The translations under genes and the position numbers were made by a program. A stretch of DNA of 64,000 nt, taken from Nipponacmea schrenckii. Its lineage: Eukaryota; Mollusca; Gastropoda; Lottiidae. This document shows, piece by piece, positions 33,467 to 41,675 of this stretch (position 1 is its first letter; every line of letters starts with the position of its first letter). Location of the stretch: the NCBI GenBank assembly GCA_030562195.1, contig JAUJPP010000007.1, positions 22,689,769 through 22,753,768 of the forward strand, read 5' to 3'. The notes beneath the pieces are model-generated. The model was not told the DNA's origin. It saw only the letters and a list, made by a program, of their open reading frames with translations, and did not search any database.

Positions 33467-34592
33467 CATTGACAGGGATGTCCGGCTTGGTGTTCTGGAG
33501 AAGGTACCCATCGGTGAACCCGTCACGTGGTGCCATAGAATGGTTGTATGTGCCAAAAAGAATGGAAAACCTCGCAGAACCGTAGATTTTCAGGCACTTA
33601 ACGCCCATGCCACACGCGAAACCCATCCTACCATGTCCCCTTTTCTACAAGCCCGATCAGTACCAGCCCGGACAAAGAAAACGGTCTTCGACGCATGGAA
33701 TGGATACCATAGCGTTCCATTAGCTGTAGAAGACCGGCATCTCACAACGTTTATTACCCCATGGGGCAGGTACCGCTACAAAACGGCGCCCCAGGGTTAC
33801 ATCTCCTCAGGGGATGGTTATACAAGACGTTATGACGAGATCGTGGCGGAGATCCCTGATAAAACTAAATGTGTGGACGATGCTTTGCTATGGTCAGGTT
33901 CTCTTGAAGAGAGTTTTCATCAAGCTGTTCGTTGGCTTGATATTTGCGGTAAAAGTGGTGTTACTCTTAATCCCGAGAAATTTGTTTTTGGTAAGGACAC
34001 TGTAGAATTTGCAGGATTCGAAATCTCTCCAACGGGCGTCCGCCCTAGCCCCCGTTTCTCTCGGGCTATTTTTGAATTCCCTACCCCGAAGAACATTACC
34101 GATGTTCGCTCCTGGTTCGGCCTTGTAAATCAAGTTTCCTATGCCTTCAGCATGGCCGAACGCATGCTACCATTTCGTGATTTACTTAAATCCGACACTC
34201 AATTCGAATGGACAACGGACCTTCAGAGATTGTTTGATGAATCCAAAAAGGTCATTGCCAATGAAATCGAACGAGGTGTTACGATTTTTGATCCCACGAA
34301 ACCTACGTGTCTGGCCACTGACTGGTCCAAAACGGGCATTGGTTTTTGGTTGTTGCAGAAGCACTGCGCCTGCGAACCCATTAAGCCGTTTTGTTGTCCT
34401 ACCGGTTGGAAGGTTACTCTCGTGGGCAGTCGATTCACACACGATGCAGAGTCCAGATACGCCCCTATCGAAGGAGAGGCTCTCGCAGTAGCTGACGCCC
34501 TTGAAAAGGCCAGACATTTCGTTCTAGGCTGCCCAACCTTGTTGATAGCCGTAGACCACAAACCATTGCTAAAGATATTTGGTGACAGGGCC
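33384..34592 (+). pseudogene. Ty3-like reverse transcriptase and RNase H, 5' part
   Basis: RT motifs in order: WCHRMVVCAKKNGKPRRTVD, the FDAWNGYHSVPL palm start, TAPQGYISSGD and catalytic CVDDALLW (a VDD variant of the usual Y/F-x-DD), FAGFEISPTGV; then RNase H with CLATDWSKTGIGFWL, EGEALAVADAL and VDHKPLLKI. The gene is cut at 34592 by the Polinton-like element, and its frame resumes at 40777. Confidence 0.88.
34587..34592. repeat. 6-bp target-site duplication, left (AGGGCC)
   Basis: The same six bases follow the element at 40771-40776. Removing the element and one copy restores an uninterrupted RNase H frame. Confidence 0.93.
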
Positions 34593-34683
34593 AGTAGTAA
34601 TAGAGCTTACAGATATCCGGCACCCCTCCGCTTCGCTCCGCTCCGCTCCGAGCTACCGGATATCTGTAAGCTCTATTACTACT
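34593..34683. other. left terminal hairpin, 28-bp arms and 35-nt GC-rich loop
   Basis: Arm 34593-34620 (AGTAGTAATAGAGCTTACAG plus ATATCCGG) is the exact complement of 34656-34683. The loop 34621-34655 is built of CTCCG repeats. Such end palindromes are usual for parvoviral genomes, and less so for Polintons. Confidence 0.9.
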
Positions 34684-35036
34684 ATTTGACCACCCGCCCT
34701 ACCTTTTAAATAACCAAAAAATGTCTTTTATAAACATTCACTCCCCTACAACTTATTTCGGATCAGGAGACATTCAAAAATCTCTAACTAAACTTCCCGG
34801 TTTTCCATGGGCTAAATATAAAGGTGAGAAACATCTTCCAGGTCATAATTACACTGGTCCGGGAACTAGGTTAGATTTACGATTGGATGAAAATGATAAT
34901 CCAAAACCAGGTGAAGAACCTGTTAATAGAGTTGATGCTGCTGCACTCAAACACGACAAACTATACAGAAATGAAGACTTACAATTTCGACATGAAGCAG
35001 ACAAACAAATGATTAAAGAATTAGAATCCATTCCAA
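34593..35036 (+). repeat. left terminal inverted repeat (444 bp)
   Basis: Gapless match to the complement of 40327-40770; I see at least three substitutions (34688-34700 region and near 34947). It includes a terminal hairpin, a TTTTAAATAACC leader and the first 105 codons of the PLA2-integrase frame. Confidence 0.92.
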
Positions 35037-35074
35037 GATATATAATGAATAAATTCGTCTGCTACATTATTTAA
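34721..35074 (+). pseudogene. truncated PLA2 copy in the left terminal repeat
   Basis: The first 105 residues are identical to the N-terminus of the PLA2-integrase fusion (39479-40642) because they lie in the inverted repeat. After the repeat ends at 35036 the frame runs 12 codons to a stop. It retains the calcium-loop motif YTGPGTRLD and the HD pair in AALKHDKLY, so a stand-alone PLA2-like peptide could in principle be made, but it is probably a by-product of repeat length. Confidence 0.7.
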
Positions 35075-36210
35075 TTGTTTAATCAATATTCTCTTAACAA
35101 TAAACATTCTAGAATATTCTAAAACTTTATTTATTTACTGCGCAGTAGGTGACAGCTGTTGTACACAGTTAAGGAAGCCATTTTGAAACATATAACAGGG
35201 TTTTATAAGTGGTCTGTGTTTTTCGTTAATTAATCTGTCTAATGAAGGGATTATCGGATTTTGATTGAGATATTTTGATAGTCAGGATGTCGGGGTAAGG
35301 AAAGTGTTCTTCAACTTGTGTTTCTATGTCGTTATACTCAAACTTGAAGTGTTTTCACTCACCGATTCCAAATTCTATCTTTCTGACCAAAAGGATGGTG
35401 GAGACAAGATTTGAGAAGGTAGATGAAAAGAGTGAAAATTACATGAGAGGAAATTTGTGATACACCATAGTTTTTTCTTTGATTTCTAACATATAACATT
35501 AATGAAGATAAATCCTTGATCTTTAATATATTAATTTTGTGGTATAAATCATTCATTGTATTCATCTATATATAACCTTATAATCGCATATTCTTATCAA
35601 AAAAATCCCTAGTTAATTCTACGAGACTTTCGAATTTATTTCGCTCTGTAGGTTAACAATAAAGGGAAAGAATTGATATGAAATCATTCATTTTTATAAT
35701 ATTGTTGGAGTTCTACCCTGAGATAAAAATTTGGATGATCTCCATAATATATTATTATCACGATTTATACCAACAAAATCCCCCCCATTCCCCCTTAGTT
35801 AATTCTACGAGACTTTCGAATTTATTTCGCTCTGTAGGATTAACATGAAAAGGGGTGAAGAATTTATATCTAGGATTTATCTTTATTAATGTTGTATGAA
35901 GGAATATCTCAGAATTGATTCTGGTCTATCATGAATTCCTTCTCTTGTAAGAGTAACTTTCTCTTTGTCTTCCTATCTCTTATATGTTTTCATTTCATCC
36001 AGGATCAGATTGATAGAAGGAAGAAGTGGGCGAAGAGTTTTAAGTTTTGTGTGACTACTATGAAACCCATTTTCAAGTGACATGTTTCCAAAGCTTGATA
36101 TCTTTGAACTGTTGAAATTCTTCTTCAACTTCCCGTGATTTCTTCTACGGACAAATCAATTAATGAAAAAAACATTCCACAACTCTGACCATCAAAATGG
36201 CTTCTAATCT
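35075..36210. other. non-coding left part of the Polinton-like element
   Basis: About 1.1 kb without a credible gene. A 43-bp sequence beginning TAGTTAATTCTACGAGACTT occurs exactly at 35610-35652 and 35796-35838, within a longer imperfect direct repeat. It may be a deletion scar or a cis-acting region. Confidence 0.55.
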
Positions 36211-36354
36211 ACAAAAGAGTTATTTCTCTTTATTTGGGAATTCCAAATTATCAAATCTACAATAGAGTTATTTTTCTTTATTTGGGAATTCCAAATTATC
36301 AAATCTACAATAGAGTTATTTTTCTTTATTTGGGAATTCCAAATTATCAAATCT
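36211..36354 (+). repeat. three 48-bp tandem repeats before the small-protein gene
   Basis: Units at 36211, 36259 and 36307, nearly identical, each with the near-palindrome TTTGGGAATTCCAAA and a T-rich TATTTTTCTTTATT. They end 14 bp before the ATG at 36369. The position suggests promoter or enhancer repeats; an in-frame TTG would also let them be read as protein, which I consider less likely. Confidence 0.75.
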
Positions 36355-36368
36355 ACCATATTAAAAAT

Positions 36369-36644
36369 ATGGGATTGATTTTAAAGCATGAAAAGGAAAA
36401 GTTCAATTACTCTGGCGATGGTTTCTTCTCTGGATTGATGTCCCTTATACCAAAGGTTACATCATTCGTAACTAGAAACAAAGACCTTATATCCTCGGGG
36501 GCAAAAGCGATTTCATCAGTCGGGCAGGCAGCTAGTTCAATTAGCAAATCTGTCCAACAAAAAAATGAATTAGATGAATTGCGCAAAATAAGAGAACTTA
36601 GACAAAAAGCGAAACAAGGCCAAGGATTTAAGGTGTTGGGATAA
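36369..36644 (+). CDS. small virion-protein candidate, 91 residues
   Basis: Start ATG at 36369. The product has a Gly/Phe amphipathic segment (GDGFFSGLMSLIPKVTSF), a Ser/Ala/Gly stretch (LISSGAKAISSVGQAASS) and a charged helical end (ELDELRKIRELRQKAKQGQG). Short proteins of this sort (Gly-rich amphipathic, then basic) accompany capsid genes in adenoviruses and Polinton-like viruses. The match here is by style, not by a diagnostic motif. It is directly followed, 22 bp later, by the capsid-like gene, suggesting a common late transcription unit. Confidence 0.5.
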   Translation: MGLILKHEKEKFNYSGDGFFSGLMSLIPKVTSFVTRNKDLISSGAKAISSVGQAASSISKSVQQKNELDELRKIRELRQKAKQGQGFKVLG

Positions 36645-36666
36645 AGCCTAAATCCTCTTATTAAAA

Positions 36667-37323
36667 ATGGCAAAACTCGATCCGATCTTTCAACTTTATG
36701 AACCAATAGAATATACATTCAATAAGAAAAAAGAAGACTACATTATTATATCTCCAACTGTTGGGTCCAAATCTCAGATTAATGACGGAGGTAGAGTCAC
36801 ATTTGAAATCAATTCGTTGTCCAATTGGTTACTTCTTTCCGATGCTTACTTCCGCTGTGATTTCAAAATCAAAGATGGCGCCCTAAATCAAAATCGATTT
36901 CCCCAACAGATGGTAACATTGGAGAACAATTTCTTCCCCTCTTTATTTAGCGAAATGGTTTTAGAAGCCGGTTCAAATATAATTGAAACAATCAAACACC
37001 CAGGTGAGTTTGACACAATGCTTAAAACTCTTTTGTATCCAAAAAATTATACAACGGCATCGGGTTGGATGCCAGACACGGGAGATGGGGAAATACAATC
37101 TCAACAAGAAAATGTGGCAGCAGACGCCAACCAGGCAGCAGTTAGAGCTAGTGTTAACAATTTGATCAATATAACCAAATTTCAAAATAATGAAGGTTAT
37201 AAACAGAGGGTTGTATTTTACAATAAACCTATTGATAGAAATAGCTGGGGTTCGTACATAAACTGGAATTTATATCCCCTCTTTGGATTACTTGAGCAAC
37301 AAAAGAAGAATCTTGATCCGTAA
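36667..37323 (+). pseudogene. major-capsid-like protein, N-terminal part only (218 residues)
   Basis: Start ATG preceded by TTAAAA. The layout resembles the first jelly roll of Polinton/adintovirus capsid proteins: beta-rich GGRVTFEINSLSNWLLLSDA, then YFRCDFKIKDG, then VTLENNFFPSLFSEMVLEAG. Double-jelly-roll capsids normally run 450-650 residues, so more than half is missing. The end (37229-37323) overlaps antisense with the fibre-like gene, which I read as a deletion junction near 37320. The capsid assignment is a fold-pattern inference and needs a profile search. Confidence 0.55.
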
Positions 37324-39059
37324 GGTTTATTTTAATTTCCACTCCATCGACAAAATCTGTATTTAGTGGTACATTATCCATATTATAAGGAGGTATGAAA
37401 GATACATGAATCTCTTTAATTTTTCCACCCTTGGTTATTGTGGAAATTGTTCTTTTAAATAGTCTAATATTATAATTAAATGTTATACCATTTCGATCCA
37501 TTTGTTTATACACAAATGTTTTTATTTTTAATTTAAAAGGAAACAATATAGTAATGACTGCTTCAGTTGAAGACGTAATTTCAAATATTGAAAAGTTTGA
37601 TGTAATTTTATGATTTGGATATGCGTATTTCTTCGCAAACATAGATTGAAATCGAGATAGGTCAACTAATCTTCCTTCATATGTTGCAACAAATCCATAC
37701 TTTTCTAAAATACCATCATTAAAGGGTAAACTAAAACAATAAGGCTTTTCTATCGGTAGTAATCTTTTATTGATTTTTTGAAACATCTTTTCACTTGACT
37801 CAATTTTTTTATTTAATTCAGATATGGATGATTTTAATCTCTCTAACTCCGCTTTGTCTACTACATTAGCCAATTGCTGTTCGATATAGGTTTTAATTTC
37901 TGTTAGTTCATTGTTATCATTTAGTTTAGTTTCTAAATCAGATAATTCTTGTTTTAATTTTTCTTCGCTTATACCTGGTTTGATATTAGCTATTAGTTGC
38001 TTTACATTTGATTTTTGTTTGGTAATTTTATCATCTAATTGGGTTATTAATAAATTTAAATTTTGTAATTGAGTTTTATCGGCTACACTAACTAATTGTT
38101 GTTGAATATAGGTTTTAATTTCTGTTAGCTCGTTGTTATTATTTGTTTCTAATTTATACAATTCTTGTTTCAGTCTTTCTTCGCTTATACCTGGTTTAAT
38201 ATTATCTATTAGTTGTTTCAAATCTATTTTCTCTTTTGTAATTCTGTCATCTAATTTGGATATTAATGAAATAAAATTCTGTAACCGAGTTTTATCAACC
38301 ATATTAACTAATTGTTGTTGAACATAAGTTTTAATTTCTGTTAGTTTACCGTCAACATTAAGTTTCGTCTCTAGATTAATTAATTCTTGTTTTAATTTTT
38401 CTTCGCTTATACCTGGTTTAATGTTACTTGTCAGTTGTTTAATATCTAATTTTTGCTTTGTAATTTTATCGTCTAGTTGAGATATTAATAAATTTAAATT
38501 TTGTAATTGAGATTTATCAACCACATTAACTAATTGTTGTTTTAATTTCTGATAGTTCATTATCATGATTTAGTTTCGTTTCAAGATTAGCTAATTCTTG
38601 TTTTAATCGTTCCTCATTTATACCTGGTTTAATGTTACCTATCAGTTGTTTAATATCTGATTTTTGTTTTGTAATTTTTTCGTCTAGTTGTGTTATTAAT
38701 AAATTTATTCTGTCCAACTGAGTTTTATCAACTATATTAGCTAATTGTTGTTGATAACTTTCTAGTTTTTTATGATGTGAGTTTAAAAGTTTTTGATGAT
38801 TTTCTAATTGGTTTTTACTATCTTTATCTAATACAGTTATTTTTTGATGTAAACTTTTAGTTGTTTGAATTAAATAACCTTTATTTATTGCATCTTTTTT
38901 ATGTTGAGGAAATCTTAAATTAGTTATTTTGAAATTATTCATATCTATATCACCTTGAAGTGTGTCTCCAGTTTGATCTACAAAATATGGTTTGAATTTA
39001 TTAATCGTTAATGTAGAAGCTTCATTCTTTAAGTTTCCTAAACCAAATTTATTTGCCAT
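37229..39059 (-). pseudogene. fibre-like attachment protein with coiled-coil repeats, frameshifted
   Basis: Met at 39059. Near the N-terminus GDTLQGDIDMNNFKITNL followed by DAINKGYL is the motif that opens many phage and adintovirus-type tail-fibre/spike shafts. Then come four coiled-coil modules of about 72-74 residues, each with LDDKITKQK, IKPGISEE(K/R)LKQEL and a final EIKTY..QQL, plus a partial fifth. The C-terminal part of about 180 residues is beta-rich (head-like). An 11-nt deletion between two repeat modules (around 38541) breaks the frame: 39059-38526 ends at a stop and the rest continues in another frame. The last ~30 codons overlap the capsid-like gene. Role inferred: receptor-binding fibre; not intact in this copy. 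Confidence 0.68.
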
Positions 39060-39477
39060 TTTTTGAAACAAGATTTAATACTATTTCTTCAAATGGTTTA
39101 CCTAAACTTAATTGATATAAAACCCAAAGTGAAAGTTGTCCACAAAATTTATCCCCTGGTTTTTGAATTTGAAAAGTAGAACATTTTATTGGACCATAAT
39201 TCAAATCAATAATTTCTTTAGTTGGATCTAATCCATATGAATCAAAAAAATACATCGAATCCCCTTTGAATAAAGCAGAATGATGGACGCCTTTTTGATC
39301 TGAAGTATGGATATTAGTTATAGCATAAAACTTTGTTTTATTTTTTAGAGATGATATTTCATCACGCATACAGTAGTAAAATGGTTTTATGTTTAATTCT
39401 TCTGCCCATCTGATTAATTGAAAATTTGTTGTAGTATCTGTTCCGTATTTTTGTAAGAATTCTTTAAAAGTAATCAT
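39049..39477 (-). CDS. adenain-like cysteine protease, 142 residues
   Basis: Start chosen at 39477 (ATG directly after the stop of the PLA2-integrase gene, overlapping context TAAAATG). Catalytic pattern of adenovirus/Polinton maturation proteases is visible: His in KGVHHSALF, the acidic partner in MYFFDSYGLDP, Gln/Cys in GDKFCGQLSLWVLYQLS. The usual length is about 140-200, so the gene looks intact. The stop overlaps the ATG of the fibre-like gene, an arrangement typical of compact viral genomes. Family role: processing of virion precursors. Confidence 0.85.
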   Translation of the reverse strand: MITFKEFLQKYGTDTTTNFQLIRWAEELNIKPFYYCMRDEISSLKNKTKFYAITNIHTSDQKGVHHSALFKGDSMYFFDSYGLDPTKEIIDLNYGPIKCSTFQIQKPGDKFCGQLSLWVLYQLSLGKPFEEIVLNLVSKNGK

Positions 39478-39478
39478 T

Positions 39479-40642
39479 TTAAAAATCAGTTTTTTGAAGT
39501 TCGTTTTGATAAAATCTACCCAATATTTCTTCACCATGTAAATCTACTAAACTGTAAGTCGGTGGTGAAGTTTTATTAACTTTATCAATAATAAAGATTT
39601 CATTCGTCCAATATCCAACATAACCTTTTTCGAATTTACTTTTATATTTATAAATACGAACTCTATCACCAACTTTAAATTTGAGTTTAATATTTAAATT
39701 CTCATTTTCAAAATTGTTTTGTGTGTTAATCGATTTTATAATATCTGGATTTTTTGAAGCTTCTGTAGGAGTTACTTTTATAGATGAATGAATTTTATTA
39801 TTATATTCATCGACAACAATAGGTAATATTTTAAGCCATTTTTGAGAATTCAATTCTGTGAACTTTTTGAATAATTTGTTTTTTAGAGTTCTGTTAAATC
39901 TCTCAATTACTACAGCTTTACCTTCGTTATATGTACTGTAAATTTCAAACCCTAAAGATTTCATATTTTTATTATAAAATTCTGTTCCTTGATCTACCCA
40001 TAACTTTTTGGGTTTTCTATGTTTCATTATTGTTTCAAATGCTTTTTTAACAGTTAGACCTGTTTTGTTTTTTAAAGGAATAACCCAAGCGTATCTTGTA
40101 TATAAATCTATAACTGTTAAACAATATTTATAACCTCTTTCTGGGGGCATATTAATTAAATCTGCAGACCATATATCGTCTTTGGCGAATACTTTAACTT
40201 TTAAAAAGTTTTTAGTTTTTCTAAATTCTTTATGAATTTCATCAGCTAATCCCATACCCAATTTCATTTTTGATTTTAATAATCTTATGATTAATGCTCT
40301 TTCAACTTTTTCTCTAAAAGTGGGATTTGGAATGGATTCTAATTCTTTAATCATTTGTTTGTCTGCTTCATGTCGAAATTGTAAGTCTTCATTTCTGTAT
40401 AGTTTGTCGTGTTTAAGTGCAGCAGCATCAACTCTATTAACAGGTTCTTCACCTGGTTTTGGATTATCATTTTCATCCAATCGTAAATCTAACCTAGTTC
40501 CCGGACCAGTGTAATTATGACCTGGAAGATGTTTCTCACCTTTATATTTAGCCCATGGAAAACCGGGAAGTTTAGTTAGAGATTTTTGAATGTCTCCTGA
40601 TCCGAAATAAGTTGTAGGGGAGTGAATGTTTATAAAAGACAT
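39479..40642 (-). CDS. PLA2-like domain fused to a Polinton-type integrase, 387 residues
   Basis: Residues 1-105: phospholipase A2-like domain of the parvovirus VP1/Polinton kind, with LPGHNYTGPGTRLD (calcium loop) and AALKHDKLY (His-Asp). Residues about 140-300: rve integrase with acidic residues in WSADLINM, LWVDQGTEFYN and VIERFNRTLKNK. Residues about 320-387: SH3-like tail with KVGDRVRIYK and the WTNEIFIIDKV..PTYSLVDLHGEEI segment common to Polinton integrases. All catalytic positions are present and the frame is open, so it could be functional. The start lies inside the terminal repeat. PLA2 domains normally sit on capsid proteins and help membrane passage; joined to an integrase its role is unclear. 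Confidence 0.85.
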   Translation of the reverse strand: MSFINIHSPTTYFGSGDIQKSLTKLPGFPWAKYKGEKHLPGHNYTGPGTRLDLRLDENDNPKPGEEPVNRVDAAALKHDKLYRNEDLQFRHEADKQMIKELESIPNPTFREKVERALIIRLLKSKMKLGMGLADEIHKEFRKTKNFLKVKVFAKDDIWSADLINMPPERGYKYCLTVIDLYTRYAWVIPLKNKTGLTVKKAFETIMKHRKPKKLWVDQGTEFYNKNMKSLGFEIYSTYNEGKAVVIERFNRTLKNKLFKKFTELNSQKWLKILPIVVDEYNNKIHSSIKVTPTEASKNPDIIKSINTQNNFENENLNIKLKFKVGDRVRIYKYKSKFEKGYVGYWTNEIFIIDKVNKTSPPTYSLVDLHGEEILGRFYQNELQKTDF

Positions 40643-40770
40643 TTTTTGGTTATTTAAAAGGGAGGGCGGGTGGGCAAATAGTAGTAATAGAGCTTACAGA
40701 TATCCGGTAGCTCGGAGCGGAGCGGAGCGAAGCGGAGGGGTGCCGGATATCTGTAAGCTCTATTACTACT
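40327..40770 (-). repeat. right terminal inverted repeat (444 bp)
   Basis: Partner of 34593-35036. Contains the start of the PLA2-integrase gene and the TTTTAAATAACC leader that probably holds its promoter. Confidence 0.92.
40680..40770. other. right terminal hairpin, 28-bp arms and 35-nt loop
   Basis: Arms 40680-40707 and 40743-40770 are exact complements. The loop 40708-40742 is the exact complement of the left loop, so both ends are in the same flip orientation. Confidence 0.9.
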
Positions 40771-40776
40771 AGGGCC
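40771..40776. repeat. 6-bp target-site duplication, right (AGGGCC)
   Basis: Matches 34587-34592. Confidence 0.93.
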
Positions 40777-40983
40777 CTAGACATTTCCAACAACCGACTT
40801 CGCAACCTGAAGGAAAAAACCTTACGATACCGCTTTCGAATGGTACGCATACCGGGAGTCAAACATCAGGCTACCGATTGCCTCTCTCGTTACCCTGTTA
40901 ATGCGGCCAGAAAACTGACCTTACCTGATGATATCGCAACCGTTGACTTCGATCTATCACTTGGGATCGCGTACGGACAATGA
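40777..40983 (+). pseudogene. Ty3-like RNase H end, after the insertion
   Basis: Resumes the RNase H frame with NRLRNLKEKTLRYRF and IPGVKHQATDCLSRYP, the usual end of RNase H before the integrase. A TGA at 40981-40983 and shifted frames follow, so the polyprotein was already damaged here. Confidence 0.82.
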
Positions 40984-41032
40984 CTGCCAGCGATGACAAC
41001 ATGACTGCTCTTATGCAATTGATATAGATGGT

Positions 41033-41602
41033 ATGCCTAGAACCCGCGCCGACATGCCCAATCCACTTAAAGACTTCTTTCCCTTCCGGGACAACCTCTC
41101 TACATCTGACGGCGTCATCTTATATAAAGATCGCATAGTCATACCCCCTGCTCTACGCGATGAGGTTCTTGAAGTCCTCCATGCAGCCCACCAGGGCGTT
41201 ACATCGATGATGGCTAGAGCAGAATGCTCAGTCTTCTGGCCAGGGATTACTCCAGCAATTTCGGATATTAGGGCAAGATGCACACATTGCAATCGCAATG
41301 CCCCGTCTAACCCATGTGCTCCACCGATCTCACCTATTAGCCAAAGTCCAAATGTCAATCCCGAGTACAGAGCCCTACACACGCCACCTGTTGACCCTCC
41401 CTCAAATGCCGATGCTGATCATGAGCATCAACCTGAATCACCTAAGACAGACCAACCGATCAAAACATCAGAGCAGGAGCAACCCCTTGATCATCCCTCC
41501 CCTCTGGAAACTGTTTCTCCTCAACTCAAGGTCCCTGAATTTCGCAGGTCTTGCAGGACACGACGACCACCAAATTGGCATTCTGATTATGACCTCTCTT
41601 GA
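41033..41602 (+). pseudogene. Ty3-like integrase with the catalytic core deleted
   Basis: Has the H..H..C..C zinc finger (LHAAHQGVTSM then CTHCNR) and then jumps to a Pro/Ser-rich tail ending RRSCRTRRPPNW. The rve core with its D,D,E residues is absent, so this copy cannot integrate on its own. There is no stop at the joint, so the deletion is in frame. Confidence 0.8.
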
Positions 41603-41675
41603 AACCTTCCACCCTACTTGACATCATTCTATTTTTCTGTTAATTTTTTCAGTCTTTTTCATTATACTTCAAAAG

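Larger units (their letters stand above)
34593..40770. mobile_element. 6178-bp Polinton/Maverick-related element with hairpin ends
   Basis: Defined exactly by the 6-bp target duplication, 5'-AG termini and 444-bp terminal inverted repeats (34593-35036 and 40327-40770). A 6-bp duplication and AG ends are known Polinton features. Genes: a small protein and a capsid-like fragment on plus; fibre-like protein, adenain-like protease and PLA2-integrase fusion on minus. No protein-primed DNA polymerase B, FtsK/A32-type packaging ATPase or penton gene is visible, whereas full-length family members are generally 15-20 kb. I infer a deletion derivative mobilised with its own or a helper's integrase. Confidence 0.88.

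Noticed and set aside
34182..34561. Minus-strand frames of about 110 codons
   Set aside because: Antisense shadows of the Ty3-like RNase H.
36234..36368. N-terminal extension of the small virion protein through the 48-bp repeats
   Set aside because: Needs a TTG start; the ATG at 36369 begins the non-repetitive part.
39478..39537. Upstream start for the adenain-like protease
   Set aside because: It would overlap the integrase end; the ATG at 39477 directly follows that stop and starts the conserved part.
34593..40770. Interpretation as an integrated parvovirus
   Set aside because: Only the PLA2 domain and hairpins fit; integrase, adenain-like protease and 6-bp duplication point to the Polinton lineage, and no NS1/Rep helicase is visible.
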